Positions 9,281 through 19,275 of a stretch of DNA of 64,000 nucleotides are shown piece after piece. Under the pieces are notes generated by a model that did no database searches, was not told the DNA's origin, and worked only from the letters and a program-made list of their open reading frames with translations. This DNA is from Paenibacillus agilis (GTDB lineage: Bacteria; Bacillota; Bacilli; Paenibacillales; Paenibacillaceae). A program made the position numbers and the translations under genes. The stretch is taken from assembly GCF_007786455.1 (NCBI RefSeq), contig NZ_VNJK01000009.1, forward strand, positions 1 through 64,000, written 5' to 3'. Within the stretch, counting starts at the first letter, position 1; each line of letters starts with the position of its first letter.

Positions 9281-9535
9281 TTATTTTGTCACAGGTTGTG
9301 GAATATCAGAGATGCACTCGTGACAAACAATCTTACCTTTGAAGTATGTAACTTTTTCTGCATTACCACAGAAGATGCACGCAGGCTCATATTTCTTAAG
9401 CATGATGCGCTCACCATCTACATAAATTTCTAGCGCGTCTTTCTCACCGATTCCCAATGTCCGGCGTAGTTCAATTGGAATGACAACACGACCGAGTTCG
9501 TCGACCTTACGGACGATACCTGTTGACTTCATCAT
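9281..9535 (-). CDS. abrB: AbrB-family transition-state regulator with a CxxC...CxxC tail
   Basis: An 84-residue protein. Residues 1-50 are a classic AbrB swapped-hairpin DNA-binding domain (STGIVRKVDELGRVVIPIELRRTLGI, then EIYVDGERIMLKKY). AbrB represses stationary-phase genes during growth. The C-terminal part departs from B. subtilis AbrB: ACIFCGN and IVCHECI form two CxxC pairs about 15 residues apart that look like a small zinc ribbon. Start is ATG 9535 (or 9532) after AAGAGGAGAG. The gene sits on the minus strand, as in Bacillus, between rsmI and the metS-tatD position, with its own promoter and terminator. Confidence 0.92.
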   Translation of the reverse strand: MMKSTGIVRKVDELGRVVIPIELRRTLGIGEKDALEIYVDGERIMLKKYEPACIFCGNAEKVTYFKGKIVCHECISDIPQPVTK

Positions 9536-9609
9536 GAATCATCGCTCTCCTCTTTTAGAAACACATAATAGTGTCATTATTCGACAAATTTTGATGTTCT
9601 GTGCTTTAT

Positions 9610-9638
9610 ATCGTACCAACCATTCCCATATTAGTCAA
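9610..9638 (-). promoter_or_regulatory. sigma-A promoter of abrB
   Basis: On the minus strand, TTGACT (complement of 9633-9638) and TACGAT (complement of 9610-9615) are separated by 17 bp. They lie 75-100 nt upstream of the abrB start. Confidence 0.6.
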
Positions 9639-9881
9639 CATGCAAAATGATAGGTTCTTGTGTTAATTTATGGTTTTTATCATATTTTTAAGTTGATGGA
9701 CGGGTAAAATGAGTCAATGAATTGAAATATCAGGAAATAAGAAGGTTAATAGTGCGAAAAATCAGGAACTGCAAGAATAATATGACAATTTTGTCGTAAC
9801 GTCAACATTTATATGAGATTGTCGAATCTAGGCGCCAAATTACACAAGGAATCCCTAATTTGCACAAAGGAGGAACACGTC

Positions 9882-11180
9882 ATGCACTCTTTATTAACAG
9901 AAGAGAAAGTATTTAAGGATCCAATTCATAATTATGTTCATGTTCAAGATAAGACTATCTGGGATCTTATTAATACGAAGGAGTTTCAAAGATTACGGCG
10001 GATACGTCAATTAGGGACGTCGTATTTCACTTTTCATGGAGCTGAGCATAGTCGGTTCTCTCATTCACTAGGTGTATATGAAATTACAAGACGCATTATC
10101 TCTCAGTTCGAACGCCAAAACTATGAGGATTGGTCTATGGAAGAACGGTTGGTCACGCTATGTGCGGCATTGCTGCACGATATTGGCCATGGCCCATTCT
10201 CTCATTCCATTGAGGAAGCGTTCGATGTTCATCATGAGGACTGGACTTGCCGTATTTTACTCGAAAATACTGAAGTACACCAAGTGCTAGAACAGGTTGA
10301 GAAAGGGTTCTCAAAACGAGTTGCTTCTATTATATGCAAAACATATCCAAATCCAATTGTAGTTGATCTGGTGACGGGTCCATTAGATGCAGATCGTATG
10401 GATTATCTGCTGCGGGATGCGTATTATACTGGTGTTCACTATGGTACGTTCGATCTTGATCGCATATTGCGAGTATTGCGACCATATAAGGGCAGAGTAG
10501 TCGTGAAAGAGAGCGGCATGCATGCGGTTGAACATTATTTAATGTCTCGCTATCAGATGTACTGGCAGGTGTATTTCCATCCCGTCACACGGAGCTCAGA
10601 ACTTATGCTGCGCCTCATATTCCAGCGGGCTACAGAGTTGTATCGATCAGGATACCGTTTTAAATACTTTTTACCGCCGCTTGATTCCTTATTTGAAGGG
10701 ACTCTTACCGCACAGCAATACGTGCAGCTGGATGAAGCATTTGTACAAACAATGTTTACGCAGTGGATGTCAGAAGAAGATGAGCGCTTAGCAGAGCTAA
10801 GTCAGCGGTTTATGGAACGTAAGCTGTACAAGTACGTGGAACTTGATGAAATGAAAGAATCGTACAAAACGCTTCTTCGTGAGCAATGGGAGCGAGTTGG
10901 CTTGGATCCTGACTATGATCTATGGTTTGATTATCCTACCGATATGCCGTATGATGTGTATCGCTCGGGTGAAGTTCCTTCTCAACAGCATATATTGCTG
11001 CTTGATCGCCAGTATGAACTAGTAGAATTGTCAAAGCGATCAGATATTGTACATTCGATTAGCGGCTTAAGACGAGGTAAGGCCTATATTTATTACCCGG
11101 TAGACAAGCTGATGCATGTAAGAGACAAGCTGTCTGAAGAAGCAAAGCAATTGCTTCGATTTGATCGACACATCAAATAA
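9882..11180 (+). CDS. HD-domain phosphohydrolase (YwfO/SAMHD1-like)
   Basis: A 432-residue HD-superfamily protein resembling B. subtilis YwfO and, more distantly, dNTP triphosphohydrolases. Motifs in order are FKDPIHNYV, FQRLRRIRQLGTSYFTF, EHSRFSHSLGVYEI (first metal His), LLHDIGHGPFSHSIEEAF (the HD pair at about residues 99-100) and DADRMDYLLRDAYYTGVHYG. The likely activity is metal-dependent hydrolysis of a nucleotide phosphate; the substrate is not readable. ATG 9882 follows AAAGGAGG with ideal spacing, while the upstream in-frame ATG at 9813 has none. It occupies the place between abrB and tatD where B. subtilis has metS. Confidence 0.88.
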   Translation: MHSLLTEEKVFKDPIHNYVHVQDKTIWDLINTKEFQRLRRIRQLGTSYFTFHGAEHSRFSHSLGVYEITRRIISQFERQNYEDWSMEERLVTLCAALLHDIGHGPFSHSIEEAFDVHHEDWTCRILLENTEVHQVLEQVEKGFSKRVASIICKTYPNPIVVDLVTGPLDADRMDYLLRDAYYTGVHYGTFDLDRILRVLRPYKGRVVVKESGMHAVEHYLMSRYQMYWQVYFHPVTRSSELMLRLIFQRATELYRSGYRFKYFLPPLDSLFEGTLTAQQYVQLDEAFVQTMFTQWMSEEDERLAELSQRFMERKLYKYVELDEMKESYKTLLREQWERVGLDPDYDLWFDYPTDMPYDVYRSGEVPSQQHILLLDRQYELVELSKRSDIVHSISGLRRGKAYIYYPVDKLMHVRDKLSEEAKQLLRFDRHIK

Positions 11181-11227
11181 ATACCCATTGTTCATCACGG
11201 AGAAACACAACGTAAAGGAGATCGTTC

Positions 11228-11992
11228 ATGTTATTTGATACGCACACCCATTTAGACAATGATAAATTCAACGAAGATCGCCATGAGGTAATAACTCGTG
11301 CTTATGAGCAGGGCGTAACTCGTATGGTCAATATCGGATTCAATCGAGAAACGATCCCAACAACTATGGAGTTGGCTGAAAAGTATCCATTTATCTACGC
11401 AGCTGTTGGTTGGCATCCAGTAGATGCTGTTGATATGAAGCCAGAAGATATCGATTGGATCGCAAAGCTAACGGAACATGAAAAAGTAGTGGCTATCGGA
11501 GAGATCGGCTTAGACTACTATTGGGATACGTCTCCGAAAGATGTTCAACAGCGTGTGTTTCGTCAGCAAATCGGGCTAGCACGTGAGTTGAAACTACCTA
11601 TTATTATTCATAACCGCGACGCGCATGAGGATGTTGTGCGTATACTAAAAGAAGAGAAGGCACATGAAGTCGGCGGAATTATGCACGCGTTCTCTGGCAG
11701 CTGGGAAACGGCCAAGCAATGCTTGGATATGAACTTCTATATTTCCTTTGGCGGTCCTGTAACCTTTAAAAATGCTAAACAGCCAAAAGAAGTGCTTAAA
11801 CAGGTTCCAAATGATCGTTTATTAGTGGAAACAGATGCGCCTTATTTAACACCCCATCCATTCCGAGGCAAAAGAAATGAGTCCGCTTATGTTCGCTATG
11901 TAGCAGAGGTAGCTGCTGAGATTAAAAGTATGGAATTTGAAGAAATTTGCAAAATAACGACGGCTAATGCTCTAACATGTTTTGACATGTAA
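11228..11992 (+). CDS. tatD: TatD family metal-dependent deoxyribonuclease
   Basis: A 254-residue TIM-barrel hydrolase of the TatD/YabD family. Metal ligands are in FDTHTHLD at the N terminus, GEIGLDYYW (about residue 94), IIIHNRDAHED, MHAFSGS and VETDAPYLTP. TatD enzymes are 3'-5' exonucleases acting on single-stranded DNA or RNA and are linked to DNA repair. ATG 11228 has AAAGGAG nearby. It follows the HD gene by 47 nt and probably shares its transcript. Confidence 0.94.
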   Translation: MLFDTHTHLDNDKFNEDRHEVITRAYEQGVTRMVNIGFNRETIPTTMELAEKYPFIYAAVGWHPVDAVDMKPEDIDWIAKLTEHEKVVAIGEIGLDYYWDTSPKDVQQRVFRQQIGLARELKLPIIIHNRDAHEDVVRILKEEKAHEVGGIMHAFSGSWETAKQCLDMNFYISFGGPVTFKNAKQPKEVLKQVPNDRLLVETDAPYLTPHPFRGKRNESAYVRYVAEVAAEIKSMEFEEICKITTANALTCFDM

Positions 11993-12117
11993 TGAAAATC
12001 GATGAAAACAGTATGAAAAAAAGTTCTACGGCAAGAGATAAGTGGATTTCTTCAAGAAAAAGCCGAAATGTTACTTTTTTTTAATCATTTTTAACGAAAA
12101 ACGGAATTGCGGGGAAC

Positions 12118-12147
12118 TTTACAACTTTGTCATAAAAACGTTATGAT
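12118..12147 (+). promoter_or_regulatory. sigma-A promoter of the riboswitch-controlled yabE transcript
   Basis: TTTACA (12118-12123) and TATGAT (12142-12147) with an 18-bp spacer, placed about 50 nt upstream of the c-di-AMP aptamer. Confidence 0.6.
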
Positions 12148-12194
12148 GCTCACAGATATTCGAAACAACTTGAATAATATTCCAACTAACCAGT

Positions 12195-12400
12195 ATCGCT
12201 GAGTCTCCAGTTATGGAGAGCGGGGGAACCAAAAGCTTGATGCGAGTGCCACGCATCGGTAGGATTGATTCCTTGGGGTGAATTGTGAATGGCCGAGCCA
12301 TGAGCCGGGCATTTGCTTAGGGCGACTCTCATAGCCCGAACCCGACAGCTAACCTCGCAAGCGTTTGGAGAGAGGTCGCTCTTCTGAGTCCCTAAACGGT
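12195..12400 (+). promoter_or_regulatory. c-di-AMP riboswitch (ydaO/yuaA type)
   Basis: Conserved aptamer blocks are in the right order: GCTGAGTC, GAGCGGGGGAACC, GGGGTGAATT, the AGGGCGACTCTC block, CCCGAACCCGACAGCTAACC and TCGCAAGCG. This is the ydaO-yuaA class, which binds cyclic di-AMP and switches transcription off when the messenger is abundant. Downstream is a terminator hairpin (12424-12463) and then a G5/3D-domain cell-wall protein, a typical target. Boundaries are approximate because the closing helix was not computed. ORFs drawn through this segment on the minus strand are shadows of the RNA. Confidence 0.93.
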
Positions 12401-12423
12401 TATGTTTCGTTTGGGTCACCTAT

Positions 12424-12463
12424 GAAGCCGTCACAGAGACACCTCTTGAGACAGGCTTCTTTT
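12424..12463 (+). terminator. expression-platform terminator of the c-di-AMP riboswitch
   Basis: GAAGCC (12424-12429) pairs with GGCTTC (12454-12459), with extra GTC/GAC pairing inside, followed by TTTTGTTATTT. It lies between the aptamer and the coding region, as expected for control by premature termination. Confidence 0.75.
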
Positions 12464-12671
12464 GTTATTTACGCCTCAAAAGCTTGCATAATAGTTACAG
12501 CAAGTTCATAGGTTGTAAGAAACAGGAGGTGAACTAGACCTTAGCTGCTAGTTGGTGTGGAGAGTTATGCAGCATAAACCTAGTAGGCTCTCTGCAAAAA
12601 TACTTTATAGTCGCGTCAGATGTATCATGCACAACTCTCGACGGCGGGACTATGTAAGGAGGTCCGAGAAA

Positions 12672-13793
12672 GTGGGAAAACTCGTTCATAACGAACCCCA
12701 TGAACCCCGATCATCCAGCAAGTCATTCGCAATGCGGTGGAAGCATGAAAATATGCGTATTATTTCAGTTATAACACTTATCGTTGTTGCTATAACAGTT
12801 GTTAGTTTTTTAGTCGGGTTCAGTTACGCAAAGAAATCCGTCTCCATCGTCATTGACGATGTTGAAAGACAGGTAGAGTCCCGTAAGCAGACGATTGGCC
12901 ATGTTTTGGATGAGCATGCCATCGTTGTAGGTGCACATGATGAAGTGTCACCTAGATTGGATACGAAAGTAGAAGAGGGGTCACGCATTACGATTGAGCG
13001 TGCGCAGCCTATTAAAGTAACAGTAGACGGCAAGAGCAAGAAACTGTTTACGACTAAGGATGATGTAGGGGAAGCACTTCAATCGAATAAGATTCAGCTT
13101 AATAAAGCAGATAAGGTGTATCCAAGCCAAGATGCAGCCATCAAGCGCGACATGCATATCCGAGTTGTTCGTGTGAAGAAGGATATTGTGAAGCGTGAAA
13201 TCAAAGTTCCTTATACGGTCGTTAAGAAAGCAGACTCGAATATGAAAAAGGGAACGAAGAAGACGGTTCAAAAGGGTAAAGCAGGACTTGTCGTTCAGCA
13301 GATTGAAAAGACGTATGAAGATGGTAAGCTCGTATATAAGAAGATGATTAATAAAGATGTAAAGACGAAAGCAGTTCCTCAAGTCATTACGTATGGAACG
13401 AAGAAAGTTCCTGAAGTATCTGTTTTATCGGCAGATGGAGATATCGAAGGCAATGTACTTAAAGATGGTGTTAACTTCGACTATAAGCGGAAGCTAGGCA
13501 ATTTCCAATTGACTGCCTACACAGAAACGCCAGGATCGGCTGGGGCAACAACTGCCTCCGGTACCAAAGTAACCGCAGGGAGAACGATATCTGTTGACCC
13601 GAAGGTTATCCCGCTTGGCTGGTGGGTCTATATCGAAGGTATCGGTTTCCGTCGTGCTGAGGACACAGGCGGTGCCGTTAAAGGAAAGATTATAGACTTA
13701 TACTTTGACAGCTCTAAGCAAGTAAATCGCTTCGGTCGTAAGAAAGGGTATACGGTATACATTATCGGCCCTGTGAAACCGGAGGCAAACTAA
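12672..13793 (+). CDS. yabE: G5 and 3D domain cell-wall protein (YabE-like, resuscitation-factor-like)
   Basis: A 373-residue protein with a cytoplasmic basic N terminus, one membrane anchor (about residues 30-51), two DUF348 repeats (about 52-145, including IVIDDVERQV and KVTVDGKSKKLFT), a G5-type segment (about 150-235, REIKVPYTVVKK...) and a C-terminal 3D domain (about 285-370). The 3D domain shows its aspartates in ISVDPKVIPLG, AEDTGGAV and GKIIDLYFDS. 3D proteins of this kind are peptidoglycan-active (lytic transglycosylase-like). The ORF opens at 12552, but GTG 12672 with AAGGAGG 9 nt upstream is the clear start. Expression is under the c-di-AMP riboswitch, linking wall remodelling to c-di-AMP level. 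Confidence 0.92.
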   Translation: MGKLVHNEPHEPRSSSKSFAMRWKHENMRIISVITLIVVAITVVSFLVGFSYAKKSVSIVIDDVERQVESRKQTIGHVLDEHAIVVGAHDEVSPRLDTKVEEGSRITIERAQPIKVTVDGKSKKLFTTKDDVGEALQSNKIQLNKADKVYPSQDAAIKRDMHIRVVRVKKDIVKREIKVPYTVVKKADSNMKKGTKKTVQKGKAGLVVQQIEKTYEDGKLVYKKMINKDVKTKAVPQVITYGTKKVPEVSVLSADGDIEGNVLKDGVNFDYKRKLGNFQLTAYTETPGSAGATTASGTKVTAGRTISVDPKVIPLGWWVYIEGIGFRRAEDTGGAVKGKIIDLYFDSSKQVNRFGRKKGYTVYIIGPVKPEAN

Positions 13794-13871
13794 ACGATAC
13801 AGACTGCACGTCGCTGTAAAATGCAGCTGTTGATTTAACATATAGTAATTCACAACGGTTTATGTCATGCT

Positions 13872-13899
13872 AAGAAGAGGGGACTCCCTCTTCTTTTTT
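13872..13899 (+). terminator. terminator after yabE
   Basis: A perfect 10-bp stem (13872-13881 with 13886-13895) with a GACT loop and a T-rich tail. It lies just before rnmV, and the tail runs into the rnmV leader. Confidence 0.88.
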
Positions 13900-13938
13900 G
13901 CGTAAATGGAGTTGACAAAGGAAAGGGGTACTATTTGC

Positions 13939-15440
<1,502 letters not shown>

Positions 15441-15452
15441 AAATAAACGGAG

Positions 15453-15500
15453 AACGCACAATGGGAGAGCAGTATCTGCTTATACCATTGTGCGTTTTTA
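15453..15500 (+). terminator. terminator after rsmA
   Basis: A perfect 12-bp stem, AACGCACAATGG (15453-15464) with CCATTGTGCGTT (15485-15496), followed by TTTTATT. Confidence 0.9.
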
Positions 15501-15511
15501 TTATGGCCATG

Positions 15512-15540
15512 AACCAAATCAAGCTCTTGCCCATACCATA
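15512..15540 (+). promoter_or_regulatory. sigma-K promoter of yabG
   Basis: AACC (15512-15515), a 15-bp spacer and CCATACCATA (15531-15540) fit the sigma-K pattern MACM / GCATANNNTA. B. subtilis yabG is a known sigma-K gene, so a late mother-cell promoter is expected here. Confidence 0.7.
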
Positions 15541-15560
15541 GTCAAAGAGGTGATGAACCT

Positions 15561-16454
15561 ATGAAGGTAGGAGACTTGGTCGTGCGCAAGTCCTACGGCG
15601 GAGATATTACATTTCGTGTAGAGCACGTTATGAACCAGATGACGGTCCTTAAAGGAACGGACTATCGCTTGATCGCAGATTCTCCGTTGAACGACCTCCT
15701 TACCGTGTCAGATACGACACTAAGGCGTCGCACAAGACAAGCGCAAATTAAGATGATCCAGTCGGTTGAATCAATCCAACAGCATCGCAAGCGCCAAACA
15801 GAACGCCGTAAGAATGATATCCAATCTTCAGAAACAACGAGCAAGGCCTCCTATTTTGAGATGCCAGGTAAAATTCTTCACTTGGATGGAGATGCTTCTT
15901 ATTTACGTAAAAGTATGGCTGTATATCATCAACTGCGTGTACCTGCTGAAGGGCATTATGTACCAGAGTCAAAGATGTCCGATACTGTTGCACAGCTGCT
16001 TCCTCGTGTGAAGCCGGATATCATCGTTATTACAGGGCATGATGGTGTACTGAAGGGTTTGAAGCATCGCGATCTATACAGCCTGCAAAGCTACAAAAAC
16101 TCGCAGCACTTCGTGAATGCTGTAAGAACGGCTCGACAATATGAGAAGCATTATGATTTGCTCAATATTGTTGCAGGGGCATGCCAGTCTCACTTTGAAG
16201 CATTACTGCAAGTTGGAGCTAACTTCGCCAGTTCGCCTGGACGTATTATGATACATGCGCTCGATCCTGTTTATGTAGCTGCTAAAGCAGCGTATACATC
16301 TGTGAAGGATACGGTACAGATGGCTGATATTACGCCGCATATGATTACTGGTATGGAGGGTCTGGGGGGAGTAGAGACAAGAGGCAGTTACCGAGTAGGT
16401 ATGCCTAAGTGGAAAGACCTTTCAAGCTTGCAGGTTACTCCATCCATGATCTGA
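15561..16454 (+). CDS. yabG: sporulation-specific protease YabG
   Basis: A 297-residue YabG family protein, a cysteine protease made in the mother cell that processes spore coat proteins and prepares them for cross-linking. The N terminus MKVGDLVVRKSYGGDI begins with a KOW-like segment. The core includes GKILHLDGD, PDIIVITGHDG, IVAGACQSHFEALL (a candidate catalytic Cys-His region) and ANFASSPGRIMIHALDP. ATG 15561 follows AAAGAGGTGATG. A sigma-K promoter lies just upstream. It is a single-gene unit between rsmA and veg, the same order as in Bacillus. Confidence 0.95.
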   Translation: MKVGDLVVRKSYGGDITFRVEHVMNQMTVLKGTDYRLIADSPLNDLLTVSDTTLRRRTRQAQIKMIQSVESIQQHRKRQTERRKNDIQSSETTSKASYFEMPGKILHLDGDASYLRKSMAVYHQLRVPAEGHYVPESKMSDTVAQLLPRVKPDIIVITGHDGVLKGLKHRDLYSLQSYKNSQHFVNAVRTARQYEKHYDLLNIVAGACQSHFEALLQVGANFASSPGRIMIHALDPVYVAAKAAYTSVKDTVQMADITPHMITGMEGLGGVETRGSYRVGMPKWKDLSSLQVTPSMI

Positions 16455-16511
16455 GTTAGGAATAGAACTAGTAGTCATCGGGCAAGCTACAAAATTGGAT
16501 AAAAAATTTTA

Positions 16512-16541
16512 TTGACATCAAAACATGGTTGTTGCTATAAT
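16512..16541 (+). promoter_or_regulatory. upstream veg promoter (P1)
   Basis: TTGACA (16512-16517) and TATAAT (16536-16541), both perfect sigma-A hexamers, with an 18-bp spacer. It is the first of two tandem consensus promoters ahead of veg. Confidence 0.85.
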
Positions 16542-16553
16542 TATTTGTTTAAT

Positions 16554-16582
16554 TTGACATAACCTCTTTTGTTCGTTATAAT
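16554..16582 (+). promoter_or_regulatory. downstream veg promoter (P2)
   Basis: TTGACA (16554-16559) and TATAAT (16577-16582), both perfect, with the optimal 17-bp spacer. Veg is among the most strongly transcribed genes in Bacillus, and these tandem consensus promoters fit that. CCTCTTTT (16563-16570) and AAAAGAGG (16591-16598) flank the -10 as an inverted repeat. Confidence 0.9.
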
Positions 16583-16609
16583 AGGACAAGAAAAGAGGTG
16601 GTAGTACCA

Positions 16610-16885
16610 ATGGCGAAAAACGCGCTTTTGGAAATACGACGCAATCTGGAATCTCACGTCGGTCAGAAGATTTTGCTTCGCGCAAATGGTGGCCGTCGCA
16701 AGACGATTGAGCGTACAGGCGTATTGGAAGAGACCTACCATTCTGTTTTTATTGTTAAGCTGGATGAGGAACAGAATGCGTTCAAACGAGTATCCTACAG
16801 CTATGCAGATATATTGACGGAGTCGGTAGAGATTACCGTCTGCGCAGATAACGGCGAATTAAAGATCGAATATATTCGCGGTTAG
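16610..16885 (+). CDS. veg: Veg protein
   Basis: A 91-residue protein of the Veg family, highly expressed in vegetative cells and linked to biofilm gene control and spore outgrowth in B. subtilis; the mechanism is unclear. The N terminus [21 protein letters not shown] and the [23 protein letters not shown] core are typical. ATG 16610 lies 11-12 nt after AAGAGGTGG; a GTG at 16598 would overlap that ribosome site. It is a monocistronic unit with two strong promoters and a terminator. Confidence 0.96.
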   Translation: MAKNALLEIRRNLESHVGQKILLRANGGRRKTIERTGVLEETYHSVFIVKLDEEQNAFKRVSYSYADILTESVEITVCADNGELKIEYIRG

Positions 16886-16902
16886 TATAACCCGTTTCAG
16901 TT

Positions 16903-16927
16903 GCAGCCCTTCTGGGCTGCTTTTTTT
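16903..16927 (+). terminator. veg terminator
   Basis: GCAGCCC (16903-16909) pairs with GGGCTGC (16914-16920), TTCT loop, seven T residues. Confidence 0.93.
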
Positions 16928-17078
16928 CTTATATATGGTGTGGTGACTTGGGTCAGCGCAACTAGCTTAACAATCCATACATAATGGTCGCATGGACGCG
17001 CAAACTAATACAGGAGGGTACGCTTACTCTGTTTGGCATACGGTATTAATACTTTTTTTATCCTGAGGGGGTTGTACC

Positions 17079-17258
17079 TTGAGTCGACGCAGGCGCAGTA
17101 TCATGTCAGAAGAACTGAAGATTGAATTAGCTAAAGAGTTAGGTTTCTATGATACGGTGCAAAAGGAAGGTTGGGGAGGTATCCGGGCCAAGGATGCAGG
17201 CAATATGATCAAGCGAGCTATCCAAATGGCGGAGGAGGCAGCTGCACGTAAAGGATAA
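17079..17258 (+). CDS. sspF: small acid-soluble spore protein SspF
   Basis: A 59-residue alpha/beta-type SASP-like protein read from the sequence: [20 protein letters not shown], then [20 protein letters not shown] and [19 protein letters not shown]. These match SspF of Bacillus, which coats forespore DNA. The start is TTG 17079 with GAGGGGG 7 nt upstream; the in-frame ATG at 17103 is inside the conserved region. It lies between veg and ispE exactly as in B. subtilis. I could not find a convincing sigma-G promoter in the 150 nt upstream. The gene is easy to miss because it is under 60 codons with a non-ATG start. Confidence 0.92.
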   Translation: MSRRRRSIMSEELKIELAKELGFYDTVQKEGWGGIRAKDAGNMIKRAIQMAEEAAARKG

Positions 17259-17416
17259 TGGTTGGAGTGGAAGCGAGCCATGCCTCTTGAAAAAGAAGAG
17301 CGGGTTCGCTTTCGTTGTATGACAGGTCGTTGGGTAGGCTGTTCTCGAATGACTTGATTCGGAGAGTCTGTTATAATAACGAAAGCGATCCGTAGGATAA
17401 AGAAGGGTGAAGGCCG

Positions 17417-18271
17417 GTGAAAATATACGAGAAAGCGCCAGCTAAGATCAACTTGATGCTGGACGTATTGCGCAAGCGGGAAGATGGCTTCCATGAGGTC
17501 GAAATGGTCATGACGATGGTCGATTTGGCAGACCGATTGGAAATGGAGGAACTTCCGCGAGACACCATTATCATATCCAGCCAAGCAGGCTACATACCTC
17601 TTGATGAGAAGAATTTGGCTTTTCAAGCTGCTAAACTCATCAAGGAACGCTACGACGTCCGTAAGGGAGTATACATTCACTTGGATAAGCATATCCCCGT
17701 TGCAGCTGGACTTGCTGGTGGCAGTAGTGATGCAGCAGCAGCACTGCGAGGACTAAATCGATTGTGGCAACTCAATATTCCGCAAGAAGAGCTGTTGAAG
17801 CTAGGAGCTGAGCTTGGTTCGGATGTACCATTCTGTGTCACAGGCGGGACAGCAATTGCGCGCGGACGAGGTGAACAGTTAGAGCAGATCATCAATCCCC
17901 CGCAATGCTGGGTCATTCTAGCAAAGCCACCTATTAACGTATCTACGGCAGATGTGTACGGGAACTTCAAGGTAGATCGGATTAATAAGCATCCAAGCTT
18001 GGCTAATATGGTACAAGCGATTGAACAGCAATCTTTTGCAGATATATGTACGCATTTAGGTAATGTATTGGAAGATGTCACATTACCGATGCATCCTGAG
18101 GTACTGCAGCTCAAAGAAGCGATGATTCGACTTGGTGCTGATGGTGTATTGATGTCCGGAAGCGGGCCTACTGTGTTTGGACTTGTATCAAAAGAATCAA
18201 AAGTTGCAAGAATTTATAATGGGCTGCGCGGTTTCTGCAAAGAAGTGTATGCGGTGCGTATGCTTACGTAA
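17417..18271 (+). CDS. ispE: 4-diphosphocytidyl-2-C-methyl-D-erythritol kinase
   Basis: A 284-residue GHMP kinase, the fourth step of the non-mevalonate (MEP) isoprenoid pathway. Motif 1 is [11 protein letters not shown] at the N terminus, the ATP-binding GHMP loop is [20 protein letters not shown] (about residues 95-114), and motif 3 [11 protein letters not shown] lies near the C terminus. The start is GTG 17417, preceded by GAAGGGTGAAGG. A TATAAT at 17372-17377 may be its -10, with a weak -35. It precedes purR, as in Bacillus. Confidence 0.96.
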   Translation: MKIYEKAPAKINLMLDVLRKREDGFHEVEMVMTMVDLADRLEMEELPRDTIIISSQAGYIPLDEKNLAFQAAKLIKERYDVRKGVYIHLDKHIPVAAGLAGGSSDAAAALRGLNRLWQLNIPQEELLKLGAELGSDVPFCVTGGTAIARGRGEQLEQIINPPQCWVILAKPPINVSTADVYGNFKVDRINKHPSLANMVQAIEQQSFADICTHLGNVLEDVTLPMHPEVLQLKEAMIRLGADGVLMSGSGPTVFGLVSKESKVARIYNGLRGFCKEVYAVRMLT

Positions 18272-18328
18272 GGTAAATGTTAGGTCATTTAAATATGTAA
18301 ATAAATGAAAACGACAATGCGGTTTTCC

Positions 18329-18379
18329 TTGAAAAATAACGAACATTAATGTATTATACCGAATATAATATTCGGTTTT
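18329..18379 (+). promoter_or_regulatory. purR promoter with PurBox-like operators
   Basis: TTGAAA (18329-18334) and TATTAT (18352-18357) with a 17-bp spacer form a sigma-A promoter. AATAACGAACATT (18335-18347), in the spacer, and the inverted AATATTCGGTTTT (18367-18379) each match the PurBox AWWWCCGAACWWT at all but one position. A 19-bp perfect palindrome, ACCGAATAT-A-ATATTCGGT (18358-18376), overlaps the second box. Autoregulation by PurR is the simplest reading. Confidence 0.65.
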
Positions 18380-18392
18380 AGCGAGGAAGAAC

Positions 18393-19250
18393 GTGATGAA
18401 AAAATTAAAGCGAAGTGCTCGTCTCGTGGAAATGACACAATATTTAATGTCCAATCCTCATACGCTTATTCCACTGACTACGTTTGCAGAGCGTTATGGT
18501 GCAGCAAAGTCTTCTATCAGTGAGGACTTGGGAATCATTAAAGAAGTGTGCGAGAGTGAAGGCACGGGTGAGCTGCTTACTTTAGCGGGTGCAGCAGGTG
18601 GAGTTAAGTTTATCCCGAAGTGCTCTAAAGAAAGAGCACTCGAACTTATCGAAGAGCTTTGTAACGAATTGCAGCAGCCAGATCGTATGCTGCCAGGTGG
18701 ATACTATTACTTGACTGACATACTTGGCCAGCCGGGCTTAATGAATGAAATTGGACGGATGTTTGCTTCTGTATTTGCAGATCACGAGATCGATTGTGTG
18801 ATGACAGTGGAGACAAAGGGCATTCCGATTGCATATGCAACTGCTGCTCATCTCAATTTGCCCGTTGTGCTTGTTAGACGAGATCATGTTGTGACGGAAG
18901 GTTCTGCTGTTAGCATTAATTATGTATCTGGCTCGCAGAAGAGCATTCATACGATGACGTTGGCTCGTCGTGCGCTGAAAGAGCGCTCACGTGTATTAGT
19001 TGTTGATGACTTTATGCGCGCAGGTGGAACGATAAACGGTATGATTGAGTTGCTCAAAGAATTCAATGCTACCGTAGCGGGTGTAGGTGTGCTTGTAGAG
19101 TCCAAGGACGTGACAAATGATGAACGTTTGCTGCATGATTATGTGTCGCTCATGCGTGTCGGAACAATTGATACAAGAACACGTCAGATGTCAGTGAAGC
19201 CTGGCAACTTGTTTGACAAGAATATGGAGTTTGGTACGGAAGAAGCTTAA
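18393..19250 (+). CDS. purR: pur operon repressor PurR
   Basis: A 285-residue regulator. Residues 1-75 form a winged helix ([17 protein letters not shown]... [13 protein letters not shown]), and the rest is a phosphoribosyltransferase fold with the PRPP loop [13 protein letters not shown] (about residues 205-217). The protein represses purine synthesis and transport genes and is released from DNA by PRPP. ATG 18393 (or 18396) follows a GCGAGGAAG site. PurBox-like sequences precede it. It is followed by ridA 25 nt downstream, the usual purR-yabJ pair. Confidence 0.97.
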   Translation: MMKKLKRSARLVEMTQYLMSNPHTLIPLTTFAERYGAAKSSISEDLGIIKEVCESEGTGELLTLAGAAGGVKFIPKCSKERALELIEELCNELQQPDRMLPGGYYYLTDILGQPGLMNEIGRMFASVFADHEIDCVMTVETKGIPIAYATAAHLNLPVVLVRRDHVVTEGSAVSINYVSGSQKSIHTMTLARRALKERSRVLVVDDFMRAGGTINGMIELLKEFNATVAGVGVLVESKDVTNDERLLHDYVSLMRVGTIDTRTRQMSVKPGNLFDKNMEFGTEEA

Positions 19251-19275
19251 ACTATCCAAAGGAGAGTGTTTTAAG

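Noticed and set aside
12119-12419. Minus-strand ORFs in the yabE leader
   Set aside because: They lie across the c-di-AMP riboswitch, whose conserved RNA blocks explain the sequence.
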